From the NCBI GenBank assembly GCA_965237725.1, contig OZ250151.1:1798001-1862000 (forward strand): 64,000 nt of DNA, read 5' to 3'. The stretch comes from G965237725 sp965237725. GTDB lineage: Bacteria > Pseudomonadota > Gammaproteobacteria > Arenicellales > Poriferihabitantaceae. Made by a program: the position numbers and the translations under genes. The notes beneath the pieces were generated by a model. It saw only the letters and a list, made by a program, of their open reading frames with translations. It did no database searches and was not told the origin of the DNA. Shown in pieces: positions 42,402 through 50,728 of this stretch (position 1 is its first letter; every line of letters begins with the position of its first letter).

Positions 42402-43003
42402 CAGGCTTTAGACTTTCCGGTTTGGTCAACCTGCATTTCTTCCATGTCCATATATCGGTTGCCAATTCTGTGATGGGGTCGACCACTACTGGCTGCACCA
42501 ATTGCAATGACAATTTCATCTGGGCCTGGAGCATCCGGGATATGAAATTCCAGGGTGAGATAATGTGATCGTTGACCTTCATCGTCTTTGTGCATCATGG
42601 GAATGGTTATGGCCGTTCCTGCGCCAGCGCGTTTGTTGGTGAAACTCAAAAACGCCTTGCCCTCTACCGCAACCCGATACTGATTACCGAACCGAAGGGT
42701 ATGGATCATCCCGGAGCCATGTTCAACTTCACCGTTGACACCCACCACCGCGGCTTTTCCATAGGCTTCAACCACATTGGCACCACCAATAGTCGCCAGT
42801 AAAGCCGGCACCAGCTTTTCACCCAGCGGTGGCGCCAGGGCTAGAATATCCGTGCGCAGGTCTTCTACAAAACCTTTGCCTGCCCAGGGGTTTTGAATCA
42901 CCGCGGCAACGCCGGCCATCACCCAGGGCCGCTCGGTCTCTTTACCCCCCTCTATCAAGGTTTCATCTACGTAGCGAACAAATTTTCTGATTTTCAAAGA
43001 CAT
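42401..43003 (-). CDS. DUF1185 (amino acid synthesis) family protein
   Basis: The 200-residue product matches the DUF1185 family, called amino acid synthesis family (IRKFVRYVDETLIEGG, then AYGKAAVVGVNGEVEHGSGMIHT and MPEIVIAIGAASSGRPHHR-like end, here DEIVIAIGAASSGRPHHRIG). The reaction is not established. It precedes and overlaps mrpE by one base, which makes it the probable first gene of the Mrp transcript; a functional link to ion transport is not obvious. Confidence 0.85.
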   Translation of the reverse strand: MSLKIRKFVRYVDETLIEGGKETERPWVMAGVAAVIQNPWAGKGFVEDLRTDILALAPPLGEKLVPALLATIGGANVVEAYGKAAVVGVNGEVEHGSGMIHTLRFGNQYRVAVEGKAFLSFTNKRAGAGTAITIPMMHKDDEGQRSHYLTLEFHIPDAPGPDEIVIAIGAASSGRPHHRIGNRYMDMEEMQVDQTGKSKA

Positions 43004-43050
43004 GATATAAATATTTTTGGATGATTAAATCGATTAGCGACTCTAGCCAA

Positions 43051-43102
43051 TGTATCTGGCCATTGTATCTGGCCCATGGATCAGGCACATGGATCGGGCA
43101 AA
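43051..43102. repeat. 13-bp degenerate tandem repeat, four copies
   Basis: Four consecutive 13-nt units start at 43051, 43064, 43077 and 43090, with the first two reading TGTATCTGGCCAT and TGTATCTGGCCCA and the next two diverging to TGGATCAGGCACA and TGGATCGGGCAAA. They lie upstream of the DUF1185-Mrp operon start at 43003. They might be spaced regulator sites or a decayed slippage repeat. Confidence 0.6.
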
Positions 43103-43295
43103 CTGCGCTATTTTCCCATAGATTCAGGCTGTGAAATATAAAAATGCGGGCTAATGGATTTTTTTGCTAAGGAACCCCTGAACTATTTAGCATGGATCAA
43201 GGATATGCATTGAATTTCGGCATGACGACATTACAGTTTTAAATTAGTAACGAGTGGCTCACCCCTTTCGTCATTCCCGACCTCCCCCTTCCGTC

Positions 43296-43316
43296 ATCCC
43301 CGACTCGATCGGGGAT
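43296..43316. repeat. REP-like palindrome between the Mrp operon and creatinase
   Basis: ATCCCCGA at 43296-43303 and TCGGGGAT at 43309-43316 pair perfectly around CTCGA, and a partial second unit (CGTCATTCCCGAC) lies just upstream at 43269. The sequence type is common as an interspersed palindromic repeat in proteobacterial genomes. It lies 22 nt from the creatinase stop codon and could also act as a terminator hairpin. The remainder of the 43004-43337 gap holds the 13-bp tandem repeat and nothing else recognisable. Confidence 0.6.
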
Positions 43317-43337
43317 CCATAGCAAATCTATAAAGCG

Positions 43338-44543
43338 CTATCCAATAATATTATGGTCCGGGCCATAAGGAAATCCGGTGATGTTATTGCTGCCTTGTTC
43401 GGTAACCACCAGAATATCATGTTCACGATAACCCCCCGCTCCAGGCAATCCTTCGGGCAACATGATCATGGGTTCCATGGACACAACCATGTTGGGCTCG
43501 AGTATGGTATCGATATCTTCTCGTAGCTCCAGACCAGCCTCGCGACCATAATAATGACACAGCACCCCAAATGAATGGCCATACCCAAAGGTGCGATATT
43601 TCAGTAAATCATGCTCCGCATAAATTTCATTCAATCCATTGGCAATGTCACAACATTTCGCCCCGGGTTTTATCATTTCTTTGCCAGCGTCGTGAACCTC
43701 GCAGTTCACTTCCCATAGTCTGAGATGCTCATCGCTGGCTGACTGACAAAACAATGTTCGTTCCAGTGCGACATAATATCCCGCCACCATGGGGAAACAG
43801 TTTAAGCTGAGAATATCACCGTTTTCAATTTTTCTGGTTGTCACTGGATTATGGGCGCCGTCGGTGTTGATACCAGACTGAAACCAGGTCCAGGTGTCGA
43901 GCAATTCAACATCGGGCCATGATTTGGCAATTTCCCGCACCATTGTCTGGGTAGAATGTAATGCAACTTCATGCTCAGGAACATCGACTCCAATTGCCTC
44001 GGCACAAGCAGCTCCACCGAGATCAGCGATGGCAGTCATTTTTGTTATATGGGCGATTTCTTCATCAGATTTAATCATACGTATCGGCATGGCCACTGAT
44101 GCAATGTCAACGAATCTAGACTTGGGTAATGCGGTTTTGAGCCTTTCCTGGTTTTGAATGTTGATATGATCAAACTCCACACCAATTGTTTTGCCATCTC
44201 CAACCAGTTTTTGTACCGCTCGAAAATAATTACCCCGCTGCCAATCGGTAAATATAATATTTTCGCCATAAGTTCTGCGACACGGCTGACCGCCATCGAT
44301 ATTGGCTGAAATTGTAGTCTGCTTGTTATGGTCAACCACCAGGCCATAAGGCCGGCCAAAAGCACAATACAAAAAGTCGGCGTAGTAATTAATGTTGTGA
44401 TAAGACGTAAACAGCGCAACATCGATATTATTTTCGGACATCGCCTTTCTTAGCTTGGCCAGGCGATTTTCCATTTCTTCGCTTGTGAATGTCGGATGGG
44501 GTTTTTCACCATTGGGTATGGTAATTAAATCGGGCAGGCTCAT
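43338..44543 (-). CDS. Creatinase (creatine amidinohydrolase)
   Basis: From the ATG at 44543 the product is 401 residues, the length of Pseudomonas creatinase, and it matches that enzyme closely in many places: FTSYHNINYYADFLYCAFGRPY, SANIDGGQP, DTWTWFQSGINTDGAHNPVTT, GYYVALERTLF, YRTFGYGHSFG and MEPMIMLPEGLPGAGGYREHD. The catalytic His lies in HEVALHSTQ. It would hydrolyse creatine to sarcosine and urea; the fold is M24 peptidase-like but without metal dependence. An in-frame start at 44636 would add 31 unmatched residues. No sarcosine oxidase or urease is in the window. Confidence 0.9.
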   Translation of the reverse strand: MSLPDLITIPNGEKPHPTFTSEEMENRLAKLRKAMSENNIDVALFTSYHNINYYADFLYCAFGRPYGLVVDHNKQTTISANIDGGQPCRRTYGENIIFTDWQRGNYFRAVQKLVGDGKTIGVEFDHINIQNQERLKTALPKSRFVDIASVAMPIRMIKSDEEIAHITKMTAIADLGGAACAEAIGVDVPEHEVALHSTQTMVREIAKSWPDVELLDTWTWFQSGINTDGAHNPVTTRKIENGDILSLNCFPMVAGYYVALERTLFCQSASDEHLRLWEVNCEVHDAGKEMIKPGAKCCDIANGLNEIYAEHDLLKYRTFGYGHSFGVLCHYYGREAGLELREDIDTILEPNMVVSMEPMIMLPEGLPGAGGYREHDILVVTEQGSNNITGFPYGPDHNIIG

Positions 44544-44645
44544 GTTTTTTAAGTTCGGAATTATTTGGAGATGATAAAACTTAAGGAATGTAATCGTTAT
44601 GCAAAAATTATCAAGCGCCAAATACGACCTCGACACATTTCTGGT

Positions 44646-45245
44646 CTACATCGACGTCCAGGTGATTGCAACAAATCCAAAAAACACCAGATAAACCGAC
44701 GCGGTCAGCAGAATGACCATGCGGAGGGTCGTTAGGGATCGAACACTAGTAACAAAGCGGTTTTCATAGCACCACAAAAATATTGAACCGCCGATAAACA
44801 GTATCAATTCAATCAGGCCCACAATATTTCCATAGTATTTGGGATTCCAGTATGAAATCGGACTGTTAAACCGAAAATCGGAAAATGGAAAGAAATGTCG
44901 ATGCCCATCATCGTGATGTACAGGAAAATCCAGCAAGCAATGGATGATCATGCTGGCGAACAACAAAATCCAGGCGGGCCGCTTTATATATACCGCGACA
45001 ACCAGGCCCAAGCCGATCAGGGGCAATGAGTTGACGGTGTCAAAAACCCCTTGCCAGAATGGAAGAAAATAGTGCTCACTCCAGATTACCGTTTCAGGAA
45101 CGCCTTTTAACTTTTCGTAAACGTAAAACACAAACATCAGCAGATCGGGCAATACTGCGCCAACGGCAATTGCGACAGCGTATTTAGCCGCATTCCCTCG
45201 CCCCAGTAATGCAAGGCTGAATATAACGTGGGCTGGTGTGTTCAT
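44646..45245 (-). CDS. Membrane protein with a His/Asp-rich loop, metal-dependent hydrolase-like
   Basis: The 199-residue product has about five membrane helices, an LPD motif near residue 32, and a conserved loop (IIHCLLDFPVHHDDGHRHFFPFSDF) rich in His and Asp that suggests metal binding. It resembles the YdjM-like membrane-bound hydrolase family and related proteins often mislabelled as cobalamin proteins. No substrate is known. It lies 102 nt upstream of the creatinase start, on the same strand. Confidence 0.75.
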   Translation of the reverse strand: MNTPAHVIFSLALLGRGNAAKYAVAIAVGAVLPDLLMFVFYVYEKLKGVPETVIWSEHYFLPFWQGVFDTVNSLPLIGLGLVVAVYIKRPAWILLFASMIIHCLLDFPVHHDDGHRHFFPFSDFRFNSPISYWNPKYYGNIVGLIELILFIGGSIFLWCYENRFVTSVRSLTTLRMVILLTASVYLVFFGFVAITWTSM

Positions 45246-45493
45246 AAATTATTAGTTTAGCCAGAAGAATTTGAATACGGTAAAATCCCATTGTCCCGGA
45301 TTTCGCTTCCCGGGTGGGAAGATTTGTTTTCAGACCAGAATCATCCCATTAGATTCAGTTTTCGAGAATTAATCAATTGTTAATCTATTAGCATGACCAG
45401 ATCGGTTATAAGTCTGTGCAAAGACAATATGGATAAAGCAATAATGCGATTATCTGAATTTTTCAACTGAATATTGGAAATTGGAACTAGTTC

Positions 45494-46249
45494 GTGAGTA
45501 AACCAGTCAAAGATTTAGCCATCACGGCAGTTGTGCCGGTTCACAATGAAGAGGGCAACGTTGCATCCCTTGCCAGGGAAATTAAGGCTGTGAGCGTAGC
45601 GTGCAATATCAAAGCGATGATATTTGTAGATGATCATAGTAACGACGGCACCTTGAAAGTTTTGTCTGATCTAAAAGGTGAAATTAAATCTCTGCGAATA
45701 GTGCATCACAAAAATCAATGCGGTCAGTCTGCTGCAGTTTTTAGCGGTATTAAAGCTGCTGATACAGCCTGGGTGGTAACTATGGACGGTGATGGACAGA
45801 ATAATCCCTGTGACATTCCCCAAATGGTCGCGGCACTGAAGAATGCAGATTCTGAAAATGTTCGACTGGTAAACGGGAATCGCAACAAAAAGAACAACCG
45901 AAAAGACACTTTTGTAAAACGCTATTCATCGAAAATTGCCAACGCGGTAAGGTCCAGGATGCTTAAGGATAATATCCCCGATTCCGGTTGTGGACTGAAA
46001 CTAATGCACAGGGAAACCTTTTTGTCCTTGCCCTACTTTGCCAATATGCACCGATTTATCCCGGCGTTATTCATCAGAACGGGATCGCAAATTATTTCTG
46101 TAGATGTTTCTCATCGAAACCGCGCCAGCGGTCAGTCTCACTACGGACTGTTCAACCGTTTATGGATCGGCATCATCGACTTGCTTGGTGTTACCTGGCT
46201 GATGAACAAGGGCTACCGAGCAATTTCGGAGGAAGTGGATCCACACTGA
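45494..46249 (+). CDS. Family 2 glycosyltransferase (dolichyl-phosphate mannosyltransferase-like)
   Basis: The 251-residue protein starts at GTG and has the GT2 core: AVVPVHNEEGNV, FVDDHSNDGT and the metal-binding VTMDGDGQN. DSGCGLKLMHRET and HRNRASGQSHYG are typical of the polyprenyl-phosphate glycosyltransferase branch. No C-terminal membrane helices are present. It probably makes a polyprenyl-phosphate sugar, which the following GT39-like membrane protein could use as donor. Confidence 0.88.
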   Translation: MSKPVKDLAITAVVPVHNEEGNVASLAREIKAVSVACNIKAMIFVDDHSNDGTLKVLSDLKGEIKSLRIVHHKNQCGQSAAVFSGIKAADTAWVVTMDGDGQNNPCDIPQMVAALKNADSENVRLVNGNRNKKNNRKDTFVKRYSSKIANAVRSRMLKDNIPDSGCGLKLMHRETFLSLPYFANMHRFIPALFIRTGSQIISVDVSHRNRASGQSHYGLFNRLWIGIIDLLGVTWLMNKGYRAISEEVDPH

Positions 46250-46265
46250 TCCAGTCCATATTTCA

Positions 46266-47777
46266 TTGGAAAAAATTTTTGCCGACAACAGTGCGCTGAA
46301 AGAATATTTCGTTCTCGGGTTAATTTGTATTGGTGCTTTTTGTCTTTATGTATTCAATAATAATTTCCCAATTTTCTTTCATTCTGACGAACCCAAAAAA
46401 CTGTCCTATGTTTTATTGGGGACGCAGGATTTCAAACATCCCATTTTATTGCTGCAATTAGGGCGAATCGCCAATCTGTTTTTTCGAGAAACCGACCAGC
46501 AAACACTGATCACAATCTGTCGGACCATATCTGCATTGGCCGGAATCGCAATGGTTGTGGCGAGTTATTTTTTTGCTCGAATACTGCTCGATAATAAATA
46601 CCGTTGGTATGTGGCCCTGTTGATAGCTGTATCACCCATACTTGTGGTCCATGCCCACTACTACAAAGAAGACATGGTTTTTACCGCCGCAACCTTGTTT
46701 TCTCTTTTCTTTTATCTGCAATACATACAATCCAGATCACGGATGCATTTTATAGGTCTCTGTGTTGCAACTGCATTTGCTTTATCGACTCAGTATAAGG
46801 GCGTCTTATTGATACCTTTGTATCTTTTGTTTCCGTTGCTCGACAGCCGATTCGAAAAACATCAATTGTATAAGGGGCTGTTTGGGATGCTGGGGATTGC
46901 CATGGCCATTTCTCTGGTAATTAATTACCCGGCGATAATTGACCCCGAACAATTTATATGGGGTATTACCAAGGAAACCGAGCACATCTCCTATGGCCAC
47001 ACTTTAAGAATTTATCCTTTAGCCCACTACTTTTCATTCCACCTAGTAAACAGCCTCTATCCAGGTCTAACCCTGCCCATACTTGTACTGGGTTTGTCAG
47101 GATTGGTGTTGTCTATGTTCAGGTGGCGCGCCATTTCTACCGGGCTTCGCTTATTAATAGTTTATGTTCTGTTCTTTTATTTTGTCCACGAAGCAACGCC
47201 AATGAAACCCGCCCCGGGGTTTATGCGCTACATGATTCCTATTACCCCGGTTTTAATCCTGTATTCCGTCTACGCTTTTATTGAGATTAAGAAATTAATC
47301 TACGGAAATCTGAGCTTAAAAGCATCTGGCCTTGTTACCATCATTTTATTGGCTGCATTAATTGTTACACCACTGTATAAAAGCATAATGCTGGTCCAAA
47401 ACTTCAATTATCAGGACACCCGATCCCAGGCCATGCGCTGGCTCGCTGAAAAGGAAGAAAAGGTCTACTACGGCAAACACACCATGTTACCCAGCAAGAA
47501 AAGCGGTCGAATTTACAAAATTGATGACAAAAAATTACACGACATGCGATCTGGAGGATATCGCTACGCCGTTGCCAGCAGCTTCGGATATGATATTTAT
47601 TACCAAGGCGCCGAAATGGACGGACAGATAAAACGGATTAAAAAATACAAAAATATTTTTGATGGTATTTTCGAGACATACCCCTATGTTGAATTCAGGC
47701 CAAATTATCAGAGTTTCGCGTTTTCCAATCCAGTAATCAGAATTCTTGATCTGGCTGAAAATCCGCACGATTTATAG
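46266..47777 (+). CDS. GT39-like membrane glycosyltransferase
   Basis: The 503-residue product has about ten membrane helices and the ArnT/PMT-type layout, with an early acidic loop (FFHSDEPKK) where the catalytic Asp of this superfamily lies, and a soluble C-terminal end. It begins at TTG 16 nt after the GT2 gene stop; there is no closer ATG in frame at the family N-terminus. It is likely to transfer a sugar from a polyprenyl-phosphate donor to a lipid or protein on the periplasmic side. Confidence 0.8.
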   Translation: MEKIFADNSALKEYFVLGLICIGAFCLYVFNNNFPIFFHSDEPKKLSYVLLGTQDFKHPILLLQLGRIANLFFRETDQQTLITICRTISALAGIAMVVASYFFARILLDNKYRWYVALLIAVSPILVVHAHYYKEDMVFTAATLFSLFFYLQYIQSRSRMHFIGLCVATAFALSTQYKGVLLIPLYLLFPLLDSRFEKHQLYKGLFGMLGIAMAISLVINYPAIIDPEQFIWGITKETEHISYGHTLRIYPLAHYFSFHLVNSLYPGLTLPILVLGLSGLVLSMFRWRAISTGLRLLIVYVLFFYFVHEATPMKPAPGFMRYMIPITPVLILYSVYAFIEIKKLIYGNLSLKASGLVTIILLAALIVTPLYKSIMLVQNFNYQDTRSQAMRWLAEKEEKVYYGKHTMLPSKKSGRIYKIDDKKLHDMRSGGYRYAVASSFGYDIYYQGAEMDGQIKRIKKYKNIFDGIFETYPYVEFRPNYQSFAFSNPVIRILDLAENPHDL

Positions 47778-47780
47778 ACA

Positions 47781-48473
47781 ATGACGGGCGACAAGACAGA
47801 AAAATCAACCACCTGGCATTATCTGAAAGCGATCATTATGCTTGCCAGCATTTTTATAGTCTGGTGGTTTCTTAGCCAGTCCGAGCTTGGCGATAACATC
47901 AGAAATTACGATTGGGTCGAGCTGGAAATTAAAAAACTTGGGCTTTACGGCCCTTTACTGTTTATTTGCCTTGGGGGAATCAGTACGGTGTTTGGCGTCC
48001 CCCGCCTATTGGTAAGTGCGGTGGCGGGATTTGCATTCAGTATTTTATCGGCACTAATAATTGCGCTACTAAGCACACTACTGGGATGCATGATCAGTTT
48101 TTACTATGCACGGATAATGGGTAGGACGATTATTCGAAACAACCTGTCTTTGCGCATGAAGAACTTTGAAAAAATTTTAATCGAACACGATTTTTTGGCG
48201 AGCATCGGTATCCGGGCATTGCCTATCAGCAATAATTCTATTGTTAACCTTTTGGCAGGGGTTACCGGGGTACGTCCATTGCATTATTTCGCGGGGTCTG
48301 CCATTGGTTATCTACCACTGACCATTGTCTTCGTGCTGGTTGGAAGCGGGATTCAACACGATTTATCTGGAAGAATTCTGCTTAGTATTGCGCTCTATTT
48401 ATTTATCGTAATCCCATTGGGTTACTTCGTTCAAAAGAAATTACGTCTCGCCCAGAATACCAGCGAAAACTGA
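47781..48473 (+). CDS. VTT-domain (DedA/TVP38-like) membrane protein
   Basis: The 230-residue protein has about five membrane helices and the VTT core: the LGGISTVFGVPRLLVSAVAGFAF segment, the FYYARIMGR segment with a basic end, and GIRALPISNNSIVNLLAGVTGVRPLHYFAGSAIG. Members of this superfamily flip or move lipids and affect membrane homeostasis. It starts 3 nt after the GT39-like gene, so it belongs to the same operon; lipid-carrier recycling is a plausible role. Confidence 0.85.
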   Translation: MTGDKTEKSTTWHYLKAIIMLASIFIVWWFLSQSELGDNIRNYDWVELEIKKLGLYGPLLFICLGGISTVFGVPRLLVSAVAGFAFSILSALIIALLSTLLGCMISFYYARIMGRTIIRNNLSLRMKNFEKILIEHDFLASIGIRALPISNNSIVNLLAGVTGVRPLHYFAGSAIGYLPLTIVFVLVGSGIQHDLSGRILLSIALYLFIVIPLGYFVQKKLRLAQNTSEN

Positions 48474-48495
48474 ACTGAACTGAACCGAACTGAAC
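48471..48495. repeat. Pentanucleotide repeat (TGAAC)5 at the VTT gene stop
   Basis: Five tandem pentamers, TGAAC four times with one CGAAC, span 48471-48495 and contain the VTT stop codon. It is a short slippage-type repeat in a 35-nt intergenic gap. Changes in unit number would not alter the VTT product but would change spacing to the Popeye-domain start. Confidence 0.8.
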
Positions 48496-48508
48496 CAGCA
48501 ACCCCTGA

Positions 48509-49165
48509 ATGTTTGCATCACTAGACATCCTGATTCACCTGGCAAATATCCTGTATCTCATCGCATTCATGGTGCGGGATATTCTGTGGTTGCGAATAAT
48601 GACCGTCGCGGCGTCGTGTTTTTTATTACCCTATTTTTATTTTCAGCCGACTCCGCTGCTGGCACCGATGTACTGGAATCTGGCGTTCACCGCTTTGAAT
48701 CTCTACTGGATTGTGCGTCTATTCCTGGAACGTCGGCCAGTCAAACTTTCCGATCAAGAACAGCAATTGTGTGAGTTGGCCTTTCACACCATGAAACCCC
48801 GAGAAATGTTAAAGATTTTAAAACTGGGAACTTGGAGGTCAGTAGATACCGACACTTGCCTGGTAAACAAACGCACTGCCCTGGACGAGTTAATGCTGAT
48901 TTATAAAGGTAAAGCCTGTGTGATGATCGATGGCAAGTCGGTGACCGAATTGCAGCCGGGGCAATTTATTGGTGGCATCAGCTATGTGACCGAAGAAATA
49001 TCGACCGTTGACGTGGTGTCTCTTGAACCCACCCAATATTTCGTATGGCCCAAGACAAAATTAAAATCGTTCCTCAAACAAAACCCCGAACTTCACGCCG
49101 CATTGCAGTCTACCCTCGCTATCGACTTCACCAAATGGCTACATCAAACCTGGAAGCGCAGTTAA
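48509..49165 (+). CDS. Popeye-domain-like membrane protein
   Basis: The 218-residue product has three N-terminal membrane helices followed by a cyclic-nucleotide-binding-like beta barrel (LMLIYKGKACVMIDGKSVTELQPGQFIGGISYVT), the architecture of Popeye-domain proteins. In animals these bind cAMP; bacterial members are little studied. It is the last gene of the GT2-GT39-VTT series. Its ligand is unknown. Confidence 0.78.
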   Translation: MFASLDILIHLANILYLIAFMVRDILWLRIMTVAASCFLLPYFYFQPTPLLAPMYWNLAFTALNLYWIVRLFLERRPVKLSDQEQQLCELAFHTMKPREMLKILKLGTWRSVDTDTCLVNKRTALDELMLIYKGKACVMIDGKSVTELQPGQFIGGISYVTEEISTVDVVSLEPTQYFVWPKTKLKSFLKQNPELHAALQSTLAIDFTKWLHQTWKRS

Positions 49166-49213
49166 TAAATACAGGGTAAAAACTGCATTGAAGAAATCTG
49201 CAGGACAGTAAGC

Positions 49214-50221
49214 TTAGTTCCAGACGCCGGATGGGCAAACTTTACCGGTCACCTTATTCTGGGAATTGATAATTGGAGGTTCAAAATGAAGGTTCAGTTG
49301 CTGGTAACAACTTGAATCTATAGCGCCGAGTTTTTTTAATACGGCGCCCAGGGCGACTTCGCTACCGCGACTGGAGCCATCATCTATTTTTAGCGCAACC
49401 CCCAGTTTAAGTTCAGGTATCACGGCGATATATACCGCCTCGGCGCCGGTCTTTACTATAACCCTCCCCTGGGTCGCCTTTATCACTTCGCTACAACAAC
49501 AACCCATTCCGGCGATCATGTCAGGATGGTCCTGTATCGCAGAAATGATATTTTTCATGGCTTGCCCCCGTGCACCACCCACTTGCCCCGTGTTTGCAAA
49601 TAATGCACAGCCATAGGCCAGACGCTCCATGGGCATATAGATCGCGGGCAGACCACAACCATCTCGCTCCCACACCAGGTTTTTTACATCGATCTCTACC
49701 AATTCGGACAACGTCTGCATCCAGGCCTGCTGGGTTGGGTGCTGGTGCTCGCTATATCCACGCGTATCCATACCTAGCTGTTGAGCCAGGGTTAGCATTC
49801 CGGTATGTTTGCCCGAGCAGTTGTGATGCGCTCTCCCTGGTGGTTGCTTATTTTCAATCAGCTGATGTTTAGCTGAATCATTTCCCGGATAGACGGCGCC
49901 GCATTCCAGATCATCTACATCAAGATCTAGCCGCCTCAGCCAGTTTTTCACGGTTTCGGTATGTTCACTTTCAGCATTGTGGGATGCGCAGGCCAGGGCG
50001 AGTTCTTTATCAGACAGTCCATACTTTTCCGCAGCACCGGACTCCACCAATGGAATGGCCTGAAATAGTTTCAGCGAAGAACGTGGATAAATATCTCGGT
50101 CTACATCGCCAATTGAAAAAACCGTCTCCCCAAGATCATTGACGGCGATGACACTACCCCTGTGCACCGACTCAACCACGTTGTTTCTGTGGACTTCAAC
50201 CAGGATTGGATTGTCTTTCAT
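49214..50221 (-). CDS. L-asparaginase II family protein
   Basis: From ATG 50221 the product is 335 residues and matches the asparaginase_II family: VEVHRNNVVESVHRG, SSLKLFQAIP, LALACASHN, HHNCSGKHTGML, RDGCGLPAIYMP. It would hydrolyse asparagine or a related amide to the acid and ammonia in the cytosol. The start overlaps the stop of the upstream GNAT gene as ATGA; an upstream in-frame start at 50260 would place 13 non-family residues inside that gene. Confidence 0.9.
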   Translation of the reverse strand: MKDNPILVEVHRNNVVESVHRGSVIAVNDLGETVFSIGDVDRDIYPRSSLKLFQAIPLVESGAAEKYGLSDKELALACASHNAESEHTETVKNWLRRLDLDVDDLECGAVYPGNDSAKHQLIENKQPPGRAHHNCSGKHTGMLTLAQQLGMDTRGYSEHQHPTQQAWMQTLSELVEIDVKNLVWERDGCGLPAIYMPMERLAYGCALFANTGQVGGARGQAMKNIISAIQDHPDMIAGMGCCCSEVIKATQGRVIVKTGAEAVYIAVIPELKLGVALKIDDGSSRGSEVALGAVLKKLGAIDSSCYQQLNLHFEPPIINSQNKVTGKVCPSGVWN

Positions 50222-50652
50222 TCCAGGTTTTTTACCATTAACGTCGCACTTCCGGGGCAAAGCCCTGAAAATTGTCTCGACTCCGCGATGGGTCGAGGTG
50301 CTACGGACCGCTCGAGTTCTTCGTAGCCAAATTTTTGCTGAAACAATTGAGCTTTATCCAGCGTCAACAAATAGGTCTCACTATAATTTGAATTTGTCGC
50401 CCGTTGATGGAGCTCATTAATCAGAATTCGTGATAACCCCTTTCCCCTGTAGGATTCGCTGATCACCACAGATCGAAGTAATAAAAATTCACCACAGTTT
50501 TCCAGTCCGGCTATGCCAACAAGCTCGGAATTTTCTTCTATTCCAATTAGTGAAAACCAGTTGGCAAGACCAACATCTTCATGAGGAAGTCCTTCGTCCT
50601 TTAGAAACTGTACGATTTGTGGGTGATAACTGGTGTCGAGATCGATAGTCAT
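50218..50652 (-). CDS. GNAT family acetyltransferase, ArsN2-like
   Basis: The 144-residue protein has the GNAT fold with IGIEENSELVGIAGLE, the acetyl-CoA loop ESYRGKGLSRILINEL and an FQQKFGYEELER end, as in the ArsN2-like group. It is translationally coupled to the asparaginase gene. No arsenic genes are nearby, so the substrate is open. Confidence 0.83.
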   Translation of the reverse strand: MTIDLDTSYHPQIVQFLKDEGLPHEDVGLANWFSLIGIEENSELVGIAGLENCGEFLLLRSVVISESYRGKGLSRILINELHQRATNSNYSETYLLTLDKAQLFQQKFGYEELERSVAPRPIAESRQFSGLCPGSATLMVKNLE

Positions 50653-50728
50653 CGATTATTGCGTTTGAAATGATTAGCAAGTATAAAACAACATCGATTC
50701 CAGTTTAAATATTTCTATCCCATTAACC

